Part shown: piece by piece, positions 48,401-57,605 of the stretch
Numbering within the stretch: the first letter of the stretch is position 1
Layout of the letters: every line of letters starts with the position of its first letter
DNA from: Pteria penguin
Taxonomy: Eukaryota; Mollusca; Bivalvia; Pterioida; Pteriidae
Length of the DNA stretch: 64,000 bases
Assembly (NCBI GenBank): GCA_035048485.1
Contig: CM068585.1
Coordinates: forward strand, 2,163,001-2,227,000
Direction: 5' to 3'
The notes under the pieces: model-generated
Told to the model about the DNA's origin: nothing
What the model saw: only the letters and a program-made list of their open reading frames with translations
Databases searched by the model: none
Program-made: the position numbers and the translations under genes

Positions 48401-51400
48401 CTTAGCCTAGTACAAAGTCCGAGACGTAAGTAAGCTTTTGTTAAAATGACCTTAAAACAAATAAAACTACCAAGGCACAGTTTTGTAAAACTGCTGGTAA
48501 CAAGAGTAACGCATTTAAATATTTTAAAACACTAGTACTTGTTGATATCGAGCCAAACATCCCTTCCTTACAGCATATTATGTATGTTGATTATTTCATA
48601 CAAGTGCGCTTCAACTGACTTCTGTGTCAAGCAACACCAAATGCAATAAATCACAGTAAATTCCACTCGTATATATGTTACTGACAGAGTATATACGAGA
48701 GGTGCAGGGTAGTTCAGCGGTATGACACGGAATCGATTTCCTACCTAAGGTCAGCTTCTCTCTTAATTAGTACTATTGGCTGAGTATCTGGAGTTCAAAT
48801 AAGACGACATGGTATTAAATGAAGCCCCGTAACATACGTTGGCACGTAAAACATACCTCAATACTATGAGTGCGACATGATCAACTGCAAAACTGTGAGA
48901 TCATGCGCCAACCAGGTGACGCCACCATAAAGTGAATAAGCCTACTGTCCGCGCCACTCACTTTGTAAAACGGAAAATCTGGATTTTCACTTATCTATCT
49001 TTAAAATAGTTTTACAAAATTAATATCAATCGACAGATCTTGTTTAGTCGTAACGTTTGGTGTATGGTATATCTTTCTACAAAGAAGCATTCGTATTTTA
49101 AAGGGAAAAATCATTTTAGATAGGGCGTTTTCTATGTTAATTTTGACGTGACGTCGCCGATGTTTAATATTGAGTCTATGGGAAACTTGGCGACGTCACG
49201 TCATAATTTAACATGAAAATCGCCCTATCTAAAATTGATTTTTTTCTATAAATATGAACGCTTCTTCATACAAACATATAGCATACACCAAAAGTTACGA
49301 CTAAACAAGATGTATCGAATGGTTTTGCCTTTTTGAAATTATTCTGAAGATGAATAACTGAAAATCCAGATTTTCCAGTTTCCAGAGTGAGTGGCGCGGA
49401 CAGTAATCTAGGAGTGGCCCATGTAAAACAATCAACGAGCATGCAAACAAATGAATCGTACATTAGTAAACTGAAAGGGGCGAGAGGAATAGAAATGAGT
49501 GCGACAAAGAGATACAGGGGTAAGGAGAAGGGAGGAAAAGGGGAGTGAAAGAGGGAAAAGATGGGCTAACCCCTCGCACAAACATTAAAAAGAATCGGGC
49601 ACAAAATCCAAACTTGTAAGCGTTACGACATAGCTGTGATGGCCGAGTGGTTAAGGCGTTGGACTTGAAATCCAATGGGATCTTCCCGCGCAGGTTCGAA
49701 CCCTGCTCGCAGCGATTCATCGTTTTTTCAATTTTGCTTTTTTATATTGCAAAATAAAAATTTTCTACAGGGATACTGGGATAACAAACAAAACTGATGA
49801 TAAGTCATAAATTTTAGACAATGTTCTGTCTTGTTTTCCCTTACTCTGCGCTGACCTACATATACATCTATTTACTAGATGAGTCGGCAGACTTTTGATG
49901 AAGACCGAGAAAACCAACCAGCGAGTCGTTGGTGTCCTGTGTATGGCTTGATACCGTGAAATTCCGGCATACAGAACCCACCAGCGACTCGTTAGTGTCC
50001 TATGTTTGACTTGATACCGAGAAATTCCGGCTTACAGAACCCACCAGCGACTCGTAAGCGCCCTGTGTTTGACTTAAGACCGTGAAATCGCGTCTTACAG
50101 TACCCACCAGATCCTCGTAAGTGTCCTTTGTTTGACTTAATACCAAGAAATTCCGGCTTCCAGAACCCAACAGCGACTCGTTAGCGCCCTATGTTTGACT
50201 TAAGATCGTGATTCGCGGCTTACAGTACCCACCAGCTACTCGTTAGTGTCCTGTGTTTGACTTAAGACCGTGAAATCGCGGCTTCCAGAACCCACCAGCC
50301 CCTCGTTTGTGTCCTGTGTAACTGTTTGACCTCAGACCGAGAAATCCCGGCTTCCAGAAACCACCGGCGACTCGTTCGTGTCCTGTGTTTGGGTAGGGAC
50401 AATAAAATCCCAGGCATGTGGCCCTATAACTCCCGTTAGTGTCCTGTGTTTGGGCAGGGACAATAAAATCTCAGGCATGTGGCCCTATAACTCCCGTTAG
50501 TGTCCTGTGTTGGGTAGGGACAATAAAACCCTCAGGCATGTGGCCCTATAACTCCCGTTAGTGTCCTGTGTTTGGGTAGGGACAATAAAAGCCCAGGCAT
50601 GTGGCCCTATAACTCCCGTTAGTGTCCTGTGTTGGGTAGGGACAATTAAACCCCAGGCATGCAGCCCTATAACTCCCGTTAGTGTCCTGTGTTGGGTAGG
50701 GACAATAAAACTCCAGGCATGTGGCCCTATAACTCCCGTTAGTGTCCTGTGTTGGGTAGGGACAATAAAACCCCAGGCATGCGGCCTATAACTCCCGTTA
50801 GTGTCCTGTGTTGGGTAGGGACAATAAAACCCTCAGGCATGTGGCCCTATAACTCCCGTTAGTGTCCTGTGTTGGGTAGGGACAATAAAACCCTCAGGCA
50901 TGTGGCCCTATAACTCCCGTTAGTGTCCTGTGTTTGGGTAGGGACAATTAAACCCCAGGCATGCAGCCCTATAACTCCCGTTAGTATCCTGTGTTTGGGT
51001 AGGGACAATAAAACTCCAGGCATGTGGCCCTATAACTCCCGTTAGTGTCCTGTGTTGGGTAGGGACAATAAAACCCCAGGCATGCAGCCCTATAACTCCC
51101 GTTAGTGTCCTGTGTTGGGTAGGGACAATAAAACCCCAGGCATGCAGCCCTATAACTCCCGTTAGTGTCCTGTGTTGGGTAGGGACAATAAAACCCCAGG
51201 CATGCGGCCCTATAACTCCCGTTAGTGTCCTGTGTTTGGGTAGGGACAATAAAACTCCAGGCATGTGGCCCTATAACTCCCGTTAGTGTCCTGTGTTTGG
51301 GTAGGGACAATAAAACCCCAGGCATGCGGCCCTATAACTCCCGTTATAGATTTATCTACAGACGTGTAGCTGGAATAGTGTGTGGCTTTAAGGTAACCCT

Positions 51401-54400
51401 TAATATGAGTATGACATATATACATATAAGAATCGTTAAATTTGAGTCAAGTATACATTTATAATTAGGTATGCTTTTCACTTTGTTCAATATATAAATA
51501 GGCATGGTTTCACACTTTGTCCAATATATGACAGGCTGAGTCTTAACGACTCCAGACTCACATCCGTACCAAGGATCACTGAAAGTTACCCCCCCCTCAC
51601 CACCACCACCACCACCACAACTTCTCTCTGTACTTGTGGACGTCATAATGTTGTGGTGACGTGGTACCACATATCGACCCATACTTACTTCTAATGGATG
51701 TGGTTTATTGTTCCTAGCACCTGAGGCAGTACCGATCCTTTTAGGCGTGGCTGGTCTGTTGGGCTTCTCGTGATATTGCTCATTGTACGTCGTATCCCCT
51801 ATCTCGCCACTCAACTCGTGTGACGCTGCGTAACCTTGTGACGTCATAGGTCTGAAGAAATCACAAGATGCATTCATGACGGCAAATACAAATAATATGT
51901 TCTACTTCGAAACTTTATAAAAACTCTGATGTGTTATGTCATGTTTGAAGGTTTATGCCTACTCGTGGTTTTCTGCTTTGTTCGAAATTTGAAATATTTA
52001 GCTTACCTGTTGGGTTCTATCTTGTTTGTGGTTTGAGATTTTTAGCTTACCTATGGGAGTTCTGTCTTGTTTGTGGTTTGAGATTTTTAGCTTACTTGTA
52101 GGGCTCTATCTTTTCTGTGGTTTGAGATTTTTAGCTTACATGCAATGTTCTATATTGTAAGGGGTTGAGATTTTAGCTTACCTGTGGGGTTCTATCTTGT
52201 TTGTGGTTTGAGAGTTTAAGCTTACCTGTGGGCTACTGTGTTGTTTGGGGCTTTGATTGGATAATCCCGGGTGTATGTTGTCTGATAAGGATTCATGACA
52301 TAGGTATCTGAGCGACCTGCAATGGGACATAGAGTGGATATAGAGTGGACATAGAAGACTGGAATATATTACTGTAATTATTGTAAACATAAAGTGGATA
52401 TAGAAGACTGGAATATATTACTGTAATTATTGTAAACATAGAGTGGACATACATGTAGAAGACTGGAAAATATTACTGTAATTATTGTAAACATAGAGTG
52501 GACATAGAAGACTGGAATATATTACTGTAATTATTGTGAACATAGAGTGGACATAGAAGACTGGAATATATTACTGTAATTATTGTGAACATAGAGTGGA
52601 CATAGAAGACTGGAATATATTACTGTAATTATTGTGAACATAGAGTGGACATAGAAGACTGGAATATATTACTGTAATTATTGTGAACATAGAGTGGACA
52701 TAGAAGACTGGAATATATTACTGTAATTATTGTGAACATAGAGTGGACATAGAAGACTGGAATATATTACTGTTATTATTGTGAACATAGAGTGGACATA
52801 GAAGACTGGAATATATTACTGTAATTATTGTGAACATAGAGTGGACATAGAAGACTGGAATATATTACTGTTATTATTGTGAACATAGAGTGGACATAGA
52901 AGACTGGAATATATTACTGTAATTATTGTGAACATAGAGTGGACATAGAAGACTGGAATATATTACTGTTATTATTGTGAACATAGAGTGGACATAGAAG
53001 ACTGGAATATATTACTGTAATTATTGTGAACATAGAGTGGACATAGAAGACTGGAATATATTACTGTAATTATTGTGAACATAGAGTGGACATAGAAGAC
53101 TGGAATATATTACTGTAATTATTGTGAACATAGAGTGGACATAGAAGACTGGAATATATTACTGTAATTATTGTAAACATAGAGTGGACATAGAAGACTG
53201 GAATATATTACTGTAATTATTGTGAACATAGAGTGGACATAGAAGACTGGAATATATTACTGTAATTATTGTAAACATAGAGTGGACATAGAAGACTGGA
53301 ATATATTACTGTAATTATTGTGAACATAGAGTGGACATAGAAGACTGGAATATATTACTGTAATTATTGTGAACATAGAGTGGACATAGAAGACTGGAAT
53401 ATATTACTGTTATTATTGTGAACATAGAGTGGACATAGAAGACTGGAATATATTACTGTAATTATTGTGAACATAGAGTGGACATAGAAGACTGGAATAT
53501 ATTACTGTTATTATTGTAAACATAGAGTGGACATAGAAGACTGGAATATATTATTGTTATACCCTTTACTATTTTACCCTTAATAATCTATATTTAAAAA
53601 AGTTCAATAAATAGAATGTTAAAAACAGCCGGTCCAAACGAGCTGTTAAAATCGACTGTTGGACCGGTCACGTGACAAACTGTTGACCGACGAGATCTAT
53701 AATGCCGTTATGGTAACAAGTTTTTTTTTTAAATTTAAGTTTATTTTATTGATTCCTTCAGTTAGACGCTGAATGTTGGTAAATTTAATAATTTTCAGCG
53801 ATGAAATTAATTCTTTAAAAACCAAGGGACCCCTTAAAACTGCTAGAGAATATTCTAAACAAACCTGTAGTTTCAGAATATTAGATTCTTAATAACTGAC
53901 AGTATTCCCCATTGTCTTCAATTATAATAAAGATCAAATAAATATGTCAAATATTTCTATCAAACAACCCGACCCCCTTTCTTATTATACTATATTACTG
54001 GGAGTTGTTTCATTTATATGTATATGTCCCACCTACAGATACAACATAAACGCGAGCATAAGAGAAAAAAGAAAGACATTGTCACACAGGAGATCCCTGC
54101 TTCTCCCGGGCATCTGGTCACACGTCTGATTTTAGGGGGTGGAGGCACCTGGTCATACGTCTGATTTTCGGGGGTGGAGGCACCTGGTCATACGTCTGAT
54201 TTTAGGGGGTGGAAGCACCTGGTCATGCGTCTGATTTTGGGGGGTGGAGGCATCTGGTCACACGTGTGATTTTGGGGGGTGGAGGCATCTGGTCACACGT
54301 GTGATTTTCGGGGGTGGAGGCATCTGGTCACACGTGTGATTTTCGGGGATCCAAGATGTCCACCTAGTACGTCTCTGTGTCATATAGTACCAGTTCCGCA

Positions 54401-55618
54401 TATATTTTACATTGCAAATATTCTAGAAGTAATTTTTTTTCATTCCATGGCCACCGTGGAATCAATATCTGGATGATCAGAAAAGCAATGAACTTCCAGG
54501 TCCTATGTAATGTTCAAGAAATAAAGTGAATACCAATTTAATGCGAACTATTGATTGCCAAATCGAGCGTAAACTGACGAGGGGAAAACGACATCACATT
54601 AGCGTATAATCACGGCAGAAACAATAAAATCAATCCTCAAAATATAAAATCAATAAGCGAAACTTTTCAGGAATTCCTTTGAAATAAAATGAAAAATCCC
54701 CAACAAGATGCAGTCAAATTCTGACGGGCGGATCCAGAAGTGTTAAATAGGGGAGGGGAGTCCGACATGAAATATGGAGGGGATCGGGTTCTAGTTCCCA
54801 ATAAAAAATTCTAAAAATTCAAATTTTTAAAAATTTATTTGAAAATATCGAAATATGTGTATTATACCATGAACACCTACGCCTGGACCTCGTTACTATG
54901 TGCTATCATACGATGAAATGACGTGTAACAATACATGCATATTGACCTGGAAAGGACTAGATAGATACCTGTACTGATGTATATGCTTAACTTGCTGTTA
55001 AAGACCTCCATCAATTAGGGAGGGGTGTATTTTCGGAAATATTTGGGAGGTTAAACACCAAATGCATACTGGCCATATAATTTATATATTTCTATTTAAC
55101 CCCGAGCCGGACAGAGCTTTTAGACTGTCGCGTTAACATACTTAAAACTACTTATAATTGAATTCAACAATACCACTTACAGATAAAGTGAAAAATAAAT
55201 ACGAAAGCAATAATATTTTAAAGTTCTTAGGCATCGGTATTTAATCAAGTAGAAGGGGGCCCTGTACAGGTAAGACATACCGTAAGCGGGTGCTGCCGTA
55301 ACCGGTCGGGGTGGGGGTTTATGGTTGACCACTTCTTGTCCTAAGCGCAGAGAGGTCAGTAATTCTAAGGCTTTAGCCCTATCTTCTTCAGTATCTGCTT
55401 TATCGTAAAATGCAGCTAAATCCCTGGCAAGCCCCGGGACTATCACCTCGTCTCCAATCTAATGTAGAAAAAGAAATAAGTGACACTTTAATGTATAACT
55501 ATGATGTGAAATATACGACACATCAGTGATATGATCTGAAACTTACCCTCGTTTCTGTATTAACAAACCCCATAGTCGGGGTAGGTATTCCCCTACCGCT
55601 GTGTATTGCCGTCGCCAT
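42041..55618 (-). CDS. Gene B, complete eight-exon gene: 483-residue TTYxxxY-motif protein, probable ciliary/axonemal protein
   Basis: Coding exons: 55618-55547, 55458-55281, 52316-52226, 51851-51689, 47885-47735, 46968-46792, 45309-45148 and 42498-42041 (1452 nt). All seven introns are GT-AG and every junction keeps the frame (phases 0,1,2,0,1,1,1). The protein starts MATAIHSGRGIPTPTMGF. An acidic helical segment covers residues about 31-60. TTYxxxY recurs at 96-102 (TTYTRDY), 134-140 (TTYNEQY), 207-213 (TTYQTDY) and 292-298 (TTYDRHY). A charged helix-like segment covers 303-332 and a Pro/Ser-rich tail covers 350-483. No signal peptide or membrane segment is seen. Repeated short Tyr motifs in a disordered protein are typical of sperm-tail and ciliary microtubule-binding proteins. 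That role is inference and the family was not identified. Introns 2, 3, 4, 6 and 7 hold minisatellites. Confidence 0.88.
42499..43890. other. Intron 7 part, unique, with a 59-bp duplication
   Basis: TATAAAAGACTCCTGCTGAT and the following bases occur twice (about 43161 and 43210). Otherwise there is no feature beyond short unsupported frames. Confidence 0.4.
43895..44636. repeat. 31-bp minisatellite in intron 7, about 24 copies
   Basis: The unit is GTTTGGTGAAGTGTGGTACA-ATGTATGGGCT. A subset (44010-44110) reads GGTGCAGTGTCTGGGGTG, and two units contain extra ATGTAT or ACGTAT. Three overlapping minus-strand frames of 225-301 codons (HTSPN/PYIVPHFTKQ-like) arise because the unit is open in all of them. 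They are not genes. Confidence 0.95.
45148..45309 (-). CDS. Gene B exon 7 (residues 278-332)
   Basis: Acceptor TTGCTCTTTCAG|TTCCC, donor GGAGAAG|GTAAGC, 162 nt. It carries the fourth TTYxxxY motif and the RDIGRKLGAEALRKYYEK segment. Confidence 0.92.
45690..46855. repeat. 64-bp minisatellite in intron 6, 18 copies, each with a splice donor
   Basis: Starts of TTGTGCC recur at 45771, 45834, 45898 and so on to 46791, mostly 64 bp apart and 63 where CCCG has lost a C. On the gene strand each unit reads AATAGATACGGTAGTAACAC, CAAGAAACACTACGCGGTCA, CGGGCACAA|GTAAGTGTACA. The right-most unit is the real 3' end of exon 6. GTAAGT is kept in 16 copies and lost in the units near 45703 and 46727. Confidence 0.97.
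46792..46968 (-). CDS. Gene B exon 6 (residues 219-278), source of the 64-bp minisatellite
   Basis: Acceptor TTTCGCATAAAG|GTTTTG, donor GGGCACAA|GTAAGT, 177 nt. The last ~53 nt, coding for about TNRYGSNTKKQYAVTGT, together with the donor are the unit that is repeated 17 more times downstream. The exon copy reads KKQY where array copies would read KKHY. Confidence 0.88.
47000..47734. other. Intron 5 of gene B (main part)
   Basis: AT-rich sequence with an ATAA-type microsatellite at 47594-47641 and a C16 run at 47685-47700 a short way downstream of the exon 5 donor. Confidence 0.5.
47735..47885 (-). CDS. Gene B exon 5 (residues 169-219)
   Basis: Acceptor CTTTTACTGCAG|TCG, donor CCTCAAG|GTAATG, 151 nt. 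It encodes SFMVWRFPSK and further on CSTTYQTDYLG, the third motif copy. Confidence 0.9.
47949..48227 (-). mobile_element. tRNA-derived SINE (family 1), minus orientation, in intron 4
   Basis: Full-length copy with (ATTG)n at the left end, the B-box complement GGGACTCGAACCCCGGCC and an A-box region TAGGCCACGC at the right. The exact 11-bp target duplication GCCATGTAAAG occurs at 47938-47948 and 48228-48238. It lies about 60 bp upstream (gene sense) of the exon 5 acceptor. Confidence 0.93.
48240..48942. other. Intron 4 segment, no recognised feature
   Basis: Possible decayed SINE at 48700-48940 (GGGTAGTTCAGCGGTA, GGCACGTAAAACATACCTC). Otherwise unremarkable. Confidence 0.35.
48945..49403. mobile_element. 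459-bp foldback MITE with TA target duplication (Tc1/mariner-like)
   Basis: The termini are CTGTCCGCGCCACTCACT and AGTGAGTGGCGCGGACAG, exact inverted repeats flanked by TA on both sides. Arms of about 200 bp pair with mismatches, including GAAAATCTGGATTTTCA, AACAAGAT or AGATCTTGTTTAGTCGTAAC, and ATAGGGCG. The centre is near 49170. No transposase. Confidence 0.88.
49633..49714 (+). tRNA. tRNA-Ser (anticodon TGA)
   Basis: 82 nt. The acceptor stem GCTGTGA pairs with TCGCAGC, with discriminator G. The A box is TGGCCGAGTGGTTAAGGCG. The anticodon arm TTGGA-CTTGAAA-TCCAA reads TGA. A long variable arm (GGGATCTTCCCGC) is typical of tRNA-Ser, and the B box is GGTTCGAACCC. A T6 pol III terminator follows at 49723-49728. 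There is no intron and no sign of decay. It lies antisense within intron 4 of gene B. Confidence 0.96.
49888..50394. repeat. 63-bp minisatellite, about 8 degenerate copies
   Basis: The unit is near AACCCACCAGCGACTCGTTA, GTGTCCTGTGTTTGACTTGA, TACCGTGAAATTCCGGCTTA, CAG. Copies diverge considerably. It joins the 60-bp array directly. Confidence 0.88.
50395..51347. repeat. 60-bp minisatellite in intron 4, about 16 copies
   Basis: The unit is GTGTCCTGTGTTGGGTAGGG, ACAATAAAACCCCAGGCATG, TGGCCCTATAACTCCCGTTA. Variants TGTTTGGG/TGTTGGG and GTGGCC/GCAGCC/GCGGCC alternate. On the gene strand each unit holds TTATTGTCCCTACCCAACAC-AG|G, an acceptor-like string. Confidence 0.97.
51689..51851 (-). CDS. Gene B exon 4 (residues 114-168)
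   Basis: Acceptor GATTTCTTCAG|ACC, donor TTAGAA|GTAAGT, 163 nt. It carries the second TTYxxxY motif and a basic ATPKRIGTASGARNN stretch. Confidence 0.9.
51995..52225. repeat. 44-bp tandem repeat at the exon 3 donor, 6 copies
   Basis: GCTTAC (donor GTAAGC on the gene strand) recurs at 52220, 52176, 52134, 52090, 52045 and 52001. The rest of the unit is TCTCAAACCACAAACAAGAT-AGAACCCCACAG on the minus strand. The first copy is the true exon 3 splice donor. Confidence 0.92.
52226..52316 (-). CDS. Gene B exon 3 (residues 84-114), between two minisatellites
   Basis: Acceptor CCCATTGCAG|GTCGC, donor CACAG|GTAAGC, 91 nt. It encodes the first TTYxxxY motif. The 49-bp array begins about 10 bp upstream of the acceptor, and the 44-bp donor-bearing array begins at the donor itself. 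Confidence 0.88.
52326..53566. repeat. 49-bp minisatellite in intron 2, about 25 copies
   Basis: The unit is CATAGAGTGGACATAGAAGA, CTGGAATATATTACTGTAAT, TATTGTGAA. Variants are GTAATTATTG/GTTATTATTG and GTGAACAT/GTAAACAT. It abuts the exon 3 acceptor. On the gene strand, units contain TTACAG and ATTCCAG. Confidence 0.97.
53567..54108. other. Intron 2 segment, nothing recognised
   Basis: Unique AT-rich DNA with an unsupported frame at 53944-54129. Confidence 0.4.
54110..54354. repeat. 35-bp minisatellite in intron 2, 7 copies
   Basis: The unit is CTGGTCACACGTCTGATTTT followed by AGGGGGTGGAGGCAC. CTGGTCA starts recur every 35 bp (54114, 54149 and so on). Confidence 0.93.
54355..55280. other. 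Intron 2 segment near exon 2
   Basis: Unique, with a hAT-end-like GACGGGCGGATCCAG at 54722-54736 and no clear partner end. No exon seen. Confidence 0.4.
55281..55458 (-). CDS. Gene B exon 2 (residues 25-84)
   Basis: Acceptor TTTCTACATTAG|ATTGG, donor TACG|GTATGT, 178 nt. It encodes IGDEVIVPGLARDLAAFYDK, then an acidic helix-like segment and a PPPRP patch. Confidence 0.9.
55547..55618 (-). CDS. Gene B exon 1 (residues 1-24)
   Basis: ATG at 55618 in good context (AAAATGGCG), 24 codons ending GAAACGAGG|GTAAGT, phase 0. Confidence 0.85.
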
Positions 55619-56067
55619 TTTCAAACTATAGTATTATCCTTCTCTATGATAGGTTAAACGTAGCCATGTGATACACAGATAGGCTAGCCGTCGTCACGAA
55701 CTAGCGTCCTAGTTGCTAAGGACGTGTAAGTTTACACGGACGGGTTCAATCCATTCATGGTATTGGATTTCCGTCAGGTAAACGTTTAAATGGAAGCATG
55801 TAACAAGACTTAATGATAGTGGAAATACATTTAGATATGGTTGTTTTTATATTGAATGGTAAAAGGAATAAGCTATCTTCAGAACGGATTATTCAAGTCG
55901 GGAGGACTTACGATTGTTACTCATAGTCATAAAACAGAGTTTGACATCCCCCTACTTTTCCTTCATGGTGAAAGTTTACACTCGATAACCCTTCTCCATA
56001 TTTTTAAAAATTTTAGCGGAATGATCACTGTAGACTTAAACTCACTCTGCTTTCCAGTGCAATAAAG

Positions 56068-56117
<50 letters not shown>

Positions 56118-56540
56118 TTATCGTTGTTTGTGGAGTGGGAGTGGGGTTGGAGAGGGGACTAAACACCATCACCTTTTCTAACGAGAAAGTTGAAAGTTCT
56201 TTCAATCTTTTCTTTGTTTCTTTGGGGTTTTTTTTTCTTTGCTTAATTCTATATTTCTTCTCTTTTTCTTTTTTTTTATGTATGTATCTATTTGCTTTTA
56301 ATTCGTTTATATATTCATTTGAATTTATGATTGCTTTCAATACTTTTGATATATGCTTGACTTTGTTATCCACAATTTTGCAAATGTAGGCCGTGTATAA
56401 GTTTTAAACCCATGCCCATGTGACCTAAAGCAACATTATTGTCAAAATGACGGAGGGAAATATATGATATTGAAAGGACAAGGGTATAACTCTGTCTTGA
56501 GAGTTTCGAGGTAATCAGAAAAAAGAAATAACAAAATAAA

Positions 56541-56624
<84 letters not shown>

Positions 56625-56640
56625 TACAAAAAACCCTTCC
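55619..56640. other. Region upstream of gene B with microsatellites
   Basis: Holds the gene B promoter. A (CT)n run of about 42 bp lies at 56071-56112, and (AAT)n of about 75 bp at 56537-56617. Frames at 55856-56065 and 56135-56389 (plus) and 55963-56675 (minus) are low-complexity or unsupported. Confidence 0.5.
55712..55723 (+). promoter_or_regulatory. Imperfect X-box (RFX-like) upstream of gene B
   Basis: GTTGCTAAGGAC lies about 95-105 bp upstream of the gene B ATG. Both half-sites fit RYYNYY and RRNRAC, but the usual 1-3 bp spacer is absent. RFX sites mark ciliary genes in animals, so it fits the suggested role. The match is weak on its own. Confidence 0.3.
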
Positions 56641-56711
56641 ATCAACAGATACCGACCGTCACCATAAAGGTACAAAAACCTCCACCACTAGGTACAGACC
56701 GTCACCATAGA

Positions 56712-56851
56712 CAGTGACGGATCCAGGATTTCCGAAAAGATGGGGGCCCCACATGTGTATTAGCTACACTACTCGGCCAATTTTGGTGCCAAATCTGGAT
56801 TTTTACTGGTAAATATGCAGCGAAAGGGGGGGGACTCTAAATCCACCACTG
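56712..56851. mobile_element. 140-bp hAT-like MITE
   Basis: The left end CAGTGACGGATCCAGGATTT and the right end (reverse complement) CAGTGGTGGATTTAGAGTC form an imperfect terminal inverted repeat of the CAGTGGCGGATCCAG type seen in hAT elements. It is flanked by ATAGA on both sides. A typical 8-bp hAT duplication is not evident. Confidence 0.6.
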
Positions 56852-57161
56852 ATAGAGGTATAAAACCTCCATAACTAGGCAAAAACCGTCACCACATAGG
56901 TACAAAAACCTCGACCAGTAGGCAATGACCGTCAACAAAGAAGTTCAAACCTCTACCACTAAGCACGGACCATCACATAAAAGTACAAAAACATCCTCCA
57001 ATAGGCATTGACCGTTAACGTAGAGGCATAAAACCTCTACCACTAGGCAATGACCGTCAGCATAGAGGTTCAAAACCTCTACCACTAGGCACAGACCGTC
57101 AGCATAGAGGTACAAAACCTCCATTACTACGTACACAGACCGTCACCACGCAGAGAGGTAC

Positions 57162-57379
57162 AATTGATTGATTTTTGTTTAACGTCACACCACGATTATT
57201 TCACGTATATGGTAACGGTATCTGCCTGATGCGGGGCATACAAATTTTGACCTTTACAACGGACCCACCCGAAGCAGTGAGGGATCTTTAACGTGCCCTG
57301 CATACCACGACACGGGGCCTCGGTTTTTACTGTCTCATCCGAAAGACAGGACACCGGCATGACCAGAGCGGGACTCGAA
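57162..57379 (-). mobile_element. tRNA-derived SINE (family 1), minus orientation, 5'-truncated
   Basis: Matches 47949-48227 from the ATTG tail through GCGGGGCATACAAATTTTGA to GAGCGGGACTCGAA, then stops in the B box. The tRNA head is missing. Confidence 0.9.
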
Positions 57380-57605
57380 TATTGGCTGTCACCATATAAA
57401 GGTACACTGTACAAAAACCTCAACTACTAGGCACTGGCCGTCACCATAGAGATACAAAAACCTTCACCACTAGGTATTGGCCGTCGCTATAAAGGTACAA
57501 TGTACATAAAACCTTCACCACTAGGTATTGGCCGTCATGCTCTATAAAGGTACAATGTACAAAAACCTTCACCACTAGGCACTGGCCGTCACTATAAAGG
57601 AACAT

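Larger units (their letters stand above)
56655..57605. repeat. ~43-bp minisatellite, about 16 degenerate copies, with two insertions
   Basis: The unit is near CCGTCACCATAGAGGTACAA followed by AAACCTCCACCACTAGGCAC and AGA. It is interrupted by a hAT-like MITE (56712-56851) and a truncated SINE (57162-57379). Right-hand copies carry an extra GTACAATGTAC palindrome. Confidence 0.85.

Noticed and set aside
56366..56675. Poly-Ile and poly-Tyr frames
   Set aside because: Translation of the (AAT)n microsatellite.
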